From contig NZ_VDMO01000049.1 of NCBI RefSeq assembly GCF_006335125.1, positions 1-8,543 on the forward strand: a stretch of DNA of 8,543 nt. Reading direction: 5' to 3'. Below, piece after piece: positions 5,708 through 8,543 of the stretch. This DNA is from Deinococcus radiopugnans ATCC 19172. Its GTDB lineage: Bacteria; Deinococcota; Deinococci; Deinococcales; Deinococcaceae. Position numbers and translations under genes: made by a program. Within the stretch, counting starts at the first letter, position 1, and the number at the start of each line of letters is the position of its first letter. The notes under the pieces were generated by a model that was not told the origin of the DNA, did no database searches, and saw nothing but the letters and a program-made list of their open reading frames with translations.

Positions 5708-7228
5708 TCAGGCGCTGCGAAGACGGGCCGCGAACAGCGCGCCGGGGTTTCGCAGCTCGCTGGATTCCTGCACATCCGCCAGCAAGCGCAGCAACTGGGC
5801 CGCGAACACCTCCAAAGAGCCGTTCCGGGTGGCTGCCCACAGCAACCCACACCAGAATCTTCGACTGTGACTGTCGCCCAGGGCGTGCGAGATCACCGAG
5901 GCCGCAGCGCCGATGGCTCCGGCGCGCTTCAAGTCGCTCATCTCCCCGATTAGGGGCAGGGCGTAAACCGTGTCCTGGAGGCTCATTTTCTCTTCGGCCT
6001 GAAATGTCCGCTCTAAAGACAACGAAGTCATTTTCGCATTGGGATTAACGGCCCAGGTTTTCAGGACATGCTCCTGTCGCCCCAAACCCTCACAGGTCTT
6101 TAGATAGGACATTATTTTTTCTGCCGTCCTGCCGGTCTTTAAGTCCGCCTGGAAGTCCCGCCACTCGTGCCGCCAGTCGTCGGGGGACAGGTACGCATTG
6201 CAGGTGCTGGGCCGCAGCTTGACCGCCCAGATCGAGCCGTCCCACAGATTGCGGTGGCTGCCCAGCTTGGTGCGGATCTTCGAGGCGTGCGCCCCGCCGT
6301 CGATCAGTCCGGCGCTCTCCAGCTCCTGGGCCAGGCGGCGCAGGTGGCGGGGCGTGTACTTCAGGACGGCGGCCAGCAACAGCTGGGGCATGTGGAAGGC
6401 AGACGAGGAGGGAATCACCCGGTAACGGCGGCCCTGGGCTGCTGCGACGGCCAGCATGTGCAGCACCAGGAACAGCTTGCGCGCACCCTTGCTCAGCCAC
6501 GGCACCGACTTCAGGACTTCCTCGGCGCTCAGCTCGCCCCAGGCTGGCCCAGCAGCCACCGGATGGGGCAAGGTGACCTGCACCTCTCCGCTGGCCCGCT
6601 GGCGGCTCTCCTGGAGATTGGCGGGCATCACGAAGTCCGGCGCGGCCTCGTCGGTGGGCGCGGTCACCAGCTGGTGGAAGCGGGCGCGCTGTTCGGCCCG
6701 GCGCGTCTCCCGGTTGTCGCGGGCCTGCTGCGCCAGGCGGCGGCGAGTCTCCTCGACGATCTCCGGCAGCAGGGCGGGCACGGCCTGGGCTTCACCCTGG
6801 TTTAAGGTCAGCAAAGAGGGGGTGGCGGCGGGGACCGGGCGGCTGACCTTCTGGAATTGCTTGCTGGGCTGCACTTGGGCGCGGCGGGCGGCCACCGGCT
6901 CCCCACGCAGGGCGGCGCGGCCCCACTCGCTGTAGCGGGCTTGACTGGGGGTGAGAGCGGCTTCAAGAGTGTCGGAGACTAGAAATCTGCTGGAGATTTG
7001 CCGTACGCTATCGGTACGGCTGCCCTGTCGTTGGTTGTTCACTAGAGAGTTCGTCCTTCGAGTTGGGGTAGCAGAGTCAGAACGTTTGCCGCGTCGCTGG
7101 CTCGCTTCGTTTTCAACAGTAGCACCCCGCGTAAAGCGGGGTGCTGTCTGTTGGGGTTTTGTTGGGCCTCTGTTGGGCTGCTGTATGACGATCTGGGACT
7201 TGCCGACAGCTTTTTGGACTCGGTGCAT
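5708..7228 (-). CDS. Winged-helix protein, putative plasmid replication initiator
   Basis: The open frame gives 506 residues. Residues about 247-340 form a winged-helix domain: KLFLVLHMLAVAAAQ, then YTPRHLRRLAQELESAGLID as recognition helix, and a wing ending WDGSIWAVKLRP. Residues about 155-190 are a charged helix (EETRRRLAQQARDNRETRRA). The C-terminal part (about 370-490) is helical. As the largest DNA-binding protein, with no other initiator on an 8.4-kb circle, it is the best Rep candidate; this rests on context, not on a family motif I can name. The start is uncertain. ATG at 7228 has no ribosome binding site, and the first ~85 codons have poor third-position G+C, many Gln/Arg/Ser residues, and carry hairpins and 11-bp repeats. 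GTG at 7042 (AAGGA about 12 bases upstream) is an alternative. Confidence 0.62.
   Translation of the reverse strand: MHRVQKAVGKSQIVIQQPNRGPTKPQQTAPRFTRGATVENEASQRRGKRSDSATPTRRTNSLVNNQRQGSRTDSVRQISSRFLVSDTLEAALTPSQARYSEWGRAALRGEPVAARRAQVQPSKQFQKVSRPVPAATPSLLTLNQGEAQAVPALLPEIVEETRRRLAQQARDNRETRRAEQRARFHQLVTAPTDEAAPDFVMPANLQESRQRASGEVQVTLPHPVAAGPAWGELSAEEVLKSVPWLSKGARKLFLVLHMLAVAAAQGRRYRVIPSSSAFHMPQLLLAAVLKYTPRHLRRLAQELESAGLIDGGAHASKIRTKLGSHRNLWDGSIWAVKLRPSTCNAYLSPDDWRHEWRDFQADLKTGRTAEKIMSYLKTCEGLGRQEHVLKTWAVNPNAKMTSLSLERTFQAEEKMSLQDTVYALPLIGEMSDLKRAGAIGAAASVISHALGDSHSRRFWCGLLWAATRNGSLEVFAAQLLRLLADVQESSELRNPGALFAARLRSA
7000..7020. repeat. 7-bp inverted repeat near the alternative rep start
   Basis: GCCGTAC (7000-7006) and GTACGGC (7014-7020) are exact reverse complements with a 7-bp centre. 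It lies 20 bases inside the alternative GTG start of rep, in the stretch of doubtful coding quality, and could be part of an origin or operator. Confidence 0.4.
7121..7184. repeat. Hairpin plus iteron-like 11-bp repeats, candidate origin of replication
   Basis: AGCACCCCGC (7121-7130) and GCGGGGTGCT (7136-7145) form a perfect 10-bp hairpin with loop GTAAA. Directly after it TGTTGGG occurs at 7149, 7160 and 7171, exactly 11 bp apart, with a weak fourth (TGTATGA) at 7182. Repeats about one helical turn apart next to a rep gene suit an initiator-binding site. They lie inside the first 40 codons of the longest rep frame, so either the origin overlaps the gene or the true start is downstream. The repeats are short, so this remains a candidate. 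Confidence 0.42.
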
Positions 7229-7232
7229 ACAT

Positions 7233-7261
7233 TTGACAGGGGCTGAATACCGCCCTATATT
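7233..7261 (+). promoter_or_regulatory. Near-consensus promoter facing away from rep
   Basis: TTGACA (7233-7238), a 17-bp spacer, and TATATT (7256-7261) make the best housekeeping-type promoter in the window. It reads rightwards, opposite to rep, with a start expected near 7268 just before the hairpin at 7271-7292. No plus-strand gene follows, so the product would be a short or antisense RNA. On the minus strand, TTGATT (7272-7267) and TATTCA (7249-7244), also 17 bp apart, are a weaker candidate rep promoter overlapping it. Confidence 0.55.
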
Positions 7262-7270
7262 GGAGGAATC

Positions 7271-7292
7271 AAAGCGGCCTCCGGGCCGCTTT
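7271..7292. terminator. Intrinsic-type hairpin between the 243-residue gene and rep
   Basis: AAAGCGGCC (7271-7279) and GGCCGCTTT (7284-7292) are exact reverse complements with a TCCG loop. It lies 30 bases after the stop of the minus-strand gene at 7323 and is flanked by short T-runs on both strands, so it could stop transcription in either direction. On the plus strand it would be the first structure in any RNA from the promoter at 7233. Confidence 0.6.
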
Positions 7293-7322
7293 CTGATTCT
7301 CCATAGACTTGATCAGCCACGC

Positions 7323-8054
7323 TCAGCGGCGCTTCTCGCGTTTGGCGTCCCGCCTTGCGACACTCATTCGTTCCCGCTGGGCCTGCTGCTTTGGGGTGGG
7401 AAAGAGTTTGCGCTTGTTCTGCCGCTCGCATTCCACTGTGAACTCCGGGTAGGTTGTGGCAATCACCTGATAGATGCGCTCGTTCAATCGTCGACGTGCC
7501 TCTGCCGCTCCGGGTTGTTTCCAGAGCTTGGCGAACAGCTCGCGATAACCCGGTGTGGCATGCAGCAGAAAGCTCACGCGTACCATCGTCAGCGCCTGTG
7601 AATCACTCCTGGGCGTGATCGGCTTCCGCTCTAGCCCATTGGATACGGCCCAAGCGTTGTACGAGGCACAGCTTTGAAGCACCAGTTCATCCGGTGTCAG
7701 GTCAGGCAGCACGATGTCAAAGGCTTCGATCTGTGCCTGAATTTTAGCGAGGCGCTGTTCAGCGGTCTTGGCTCCTGCCACGGCACCTCTGTCCTTGCGC
7801 CGTTCACTCTGGTCCAGCAGTTCGAAAAAGGCGTCGGTCCGTTCAGCTTCCTCAACCCGCTCCAACAAGTACAGCAGATAATCCGCACGCCCTGAATACC
7901 GGGGGTTTGGGCGGCGTTCATCGGGTTCACCCAACAGCTCGCGGATCATTTTATCGGTCCAACCCCGCGCCTTGACGCCGGTCTTGGTCAGCGTCCTAGC
8001 CTGTTCGTCCGGTTGACCAGGTGGATAGTCTTGATCTGGCGCAGCGTCCCACAT
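7323..8054 (-). CDS. Conserved-looking protein of unknown function with basic C-terminal tail
   Basis: From ATG at 8054 this gives 243 residues. The N-terminal part has a motif I have seen in uncharacterised bacterial proteins: ARGWTDKMIRELLGEPDE, then NPRY, YLLYLLERVEEAERTDAFF (about 28-77). The middle is helical (TAEQRLAKIQAQIEAFDIVL; LVLQSCASYNAWA). The last 30 residues are strongly basic (RKLFPTPKQQAQRERMSV, ending KREKRR), which suggests nucleic-acid binding. No catalytic motif, signal or membrane segment is visible. TACCCT lies six bases before the ATG, a leaderless -10 arrangement. The frame can extend to a TTG at 8075, but its GGGGAG is only one base away, too close to serve it. It follows vapC by about 100 bp on the same strand and may be partly cotranscribed. 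I do not assign a function. Confidence 0.72.
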   Translation of the reverse strand: MWDAAPDQDYPPGQPDEQARTLTKTGVKARGWTDKMIRELLGEPDERRPNPRYSGRADYLLYLLERVEEAERTDAFFELLDQSERRKDRGAVAGAKTAEQRLAKIQAQIEAFDIVLPDLTPDELVLQSCASYNAWAVSNGLERKPITPRSDSQALTMVRVSFLLHATPGYRELFAKLWKQPGAAEARRRLNERIYQVIATTYPEFTVECERQNKRKLFPTPKQQAQRERMSVARRDAKREKRR

Positions 8055-8155
8055 GGCTTCAGGGTAACAAGTCAATCTCCCCTCAATGCTGATTCCCGGG
8101 CCATAGCCTGAGCGGCGGCCATCGAAGAAACAGGCACTGCCCTGGCCACAAAGAC

Positions 8156-8543
8156 TCAGGTCAGCTCGTCATCCACCCAGTCGGCCACCAGGAGGCCGGC
8201 CACCCGGCGGTACTCGCGGCCGTTGTGGGTCACTAAGGTCAGGCCGCGCGCCAGTGCCATGCCTGCGTTCAGCAGGTCATACGGGCCAATCGGTGTCCCC
8301 TGCGCTTTGAGGGCGGCCCGGATGCTGGCCGTCACGCGGGCGTCCCCTGGTCCGTAGTCCAGCACCGCCACCCTGGGCAACCACAGCGACAGGGTCGCCT
8401 CCACGGCGGCGCGTTTGGCCGGCGCCTGGGCCAGCCCAAACTCGATTTCCATGACCGTCACGCTGCTCAAGGCCAGGGTGGATGGGGGATGCTGAGCCAA
8501 GTGGCCGCGCACATGGCCCATGCCCCGCACCGCGTAGCTGATG
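8156..8543 (-). CDS. vapC: VapC-family PIN-domain toxin, main portion (5' end cut by the window)
   Basis: This is the rest of the toxin begun at 156-1; bases 8417-8543 duplicate 1-127. It contains E42 in VMEIEFG, the segment TPIGPYDLLNAGMALARG with D99, and LTLVTHNGREYRRV with N117, ending VADWVDDELT, a standard VapC C-terminus. Read across the join, the protein is complete at 138 residues and should be an active ribonuclease. Calling a start at the GTG at 8530 within this end would falsely truncate it and remove the first catalytic aspartate. Confidence 0.9.
   Translation of the reverse strand, partial: ISYAVRGMGHVRGHLAQHPPSTLALSSVTVMEIEFGLAQAPAKRAAVEATLSLWLPRVAVLDYGPGDARVTASIRAALKAQGTPIGPYDLLNAGMALARGLTLVTHNGREYRRVAGLLVADWVDDELT
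8417..8543. repeat. Terminal redundancy, copy 2 (circular-contig overlap)
   Basis: Exact copy of 1-127, described there. Trimming it gives a circle of 8,416 bp and restores an unbroken vapC reading frame. Confidence 0.93.

Noticed and set aside
8107..8137. Short frame after vapC ending at TGA that overlaps the TTG at 8075
   Set aside because: It encodes only about 16 residues (MAAAQAMARESALRGD), has no ribosome binding site, and is the leftover frame beyond the vapC stop.

Overview
The first 127 bases are repeated exactly as the last 127 bases (1-127 = 8417-8543). The simplest reading is a complete circular plasmid of 8,416 bp, cut at an arbitrary point with one assembly overlap left on; a gene runs across the cut. 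High G+C coding regions, an OstA/LptA-like gene of the kind found in Deinococcus, and start codons preceded by TANNNT boxes about 6-7 nt upstream (the leaderless-mRNA pattern described in Deinococcus) suggest Deinococcus or a close relative. The genus is an inference, not proven.

Layout, going round the circle. (1) 8156-8416 joined to 1-404, minus strand: a type II toxin-antitoxin pair, Phd/VapB-like antitoxin and PIN-domain VapC toxin. The toxin reading frame crosses the cut and appears to start at a CTG overlapping the antitoxin stop. (2) 548-1126, minus: a protein with a MerR-like helix-turn-helix followed by a coiled coil, with repeated G5-6CGC elements over its promoter. It is a candidate single-protein partition or autoregulatory factor; no ParA or ParB is present. 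(3) 1415-1864, plus: a thioredoxin-fold protein with a CVGC motif. A perfect 38-bp palindrome (1906-1943) lies between it and the convergent genes. (4) 2018-3689, minus: a mobilization operon of a ribbon-helix-helix/coiled-coil accessory protein, a small HUH relaxase, and a VbhA-family Fic antitoxin with no Fic toxin on the plasmid. Upstream (3690-4047) is a gene-free, structure-rich stretch that is the best oriT candidate: a 17-bp inverted repeat, a second hairpin and a G-quadruplex motif. (5) 4048-5520, plus: an OstA/LptA-like exported protein whose AT-rich 5' end differs sharply from its GC-rich core, then an AT-rich 79-codon gene of unknown function. (6) 5708-7228, minus: a winged-helix protein that is the best candidate replication initiator. 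Its 5' end carries iteron-like 11-bp repeats and hairpins, and beside it is a near-consensus promoter pointing the other way. (7) 7323-8054, minus: an unrecognised basic-tailed protein.

Together these describe a small mobilizable plasmid: replication (6), possible partition (2), addiction (1) and mobilization in trans (4; no coupling protein or type IV secretion genes), plus a small cargo (thioredoxin-like, OstA-like, and the AT-rich gene). The most unusual points are the orphan VbhA antitoxin, the CTG start of vapC, the chimeric plasmid-borne OstA/LptA gene, the perfect 38-bp palindrome, and the promoter-plus-hairpin beside rep.
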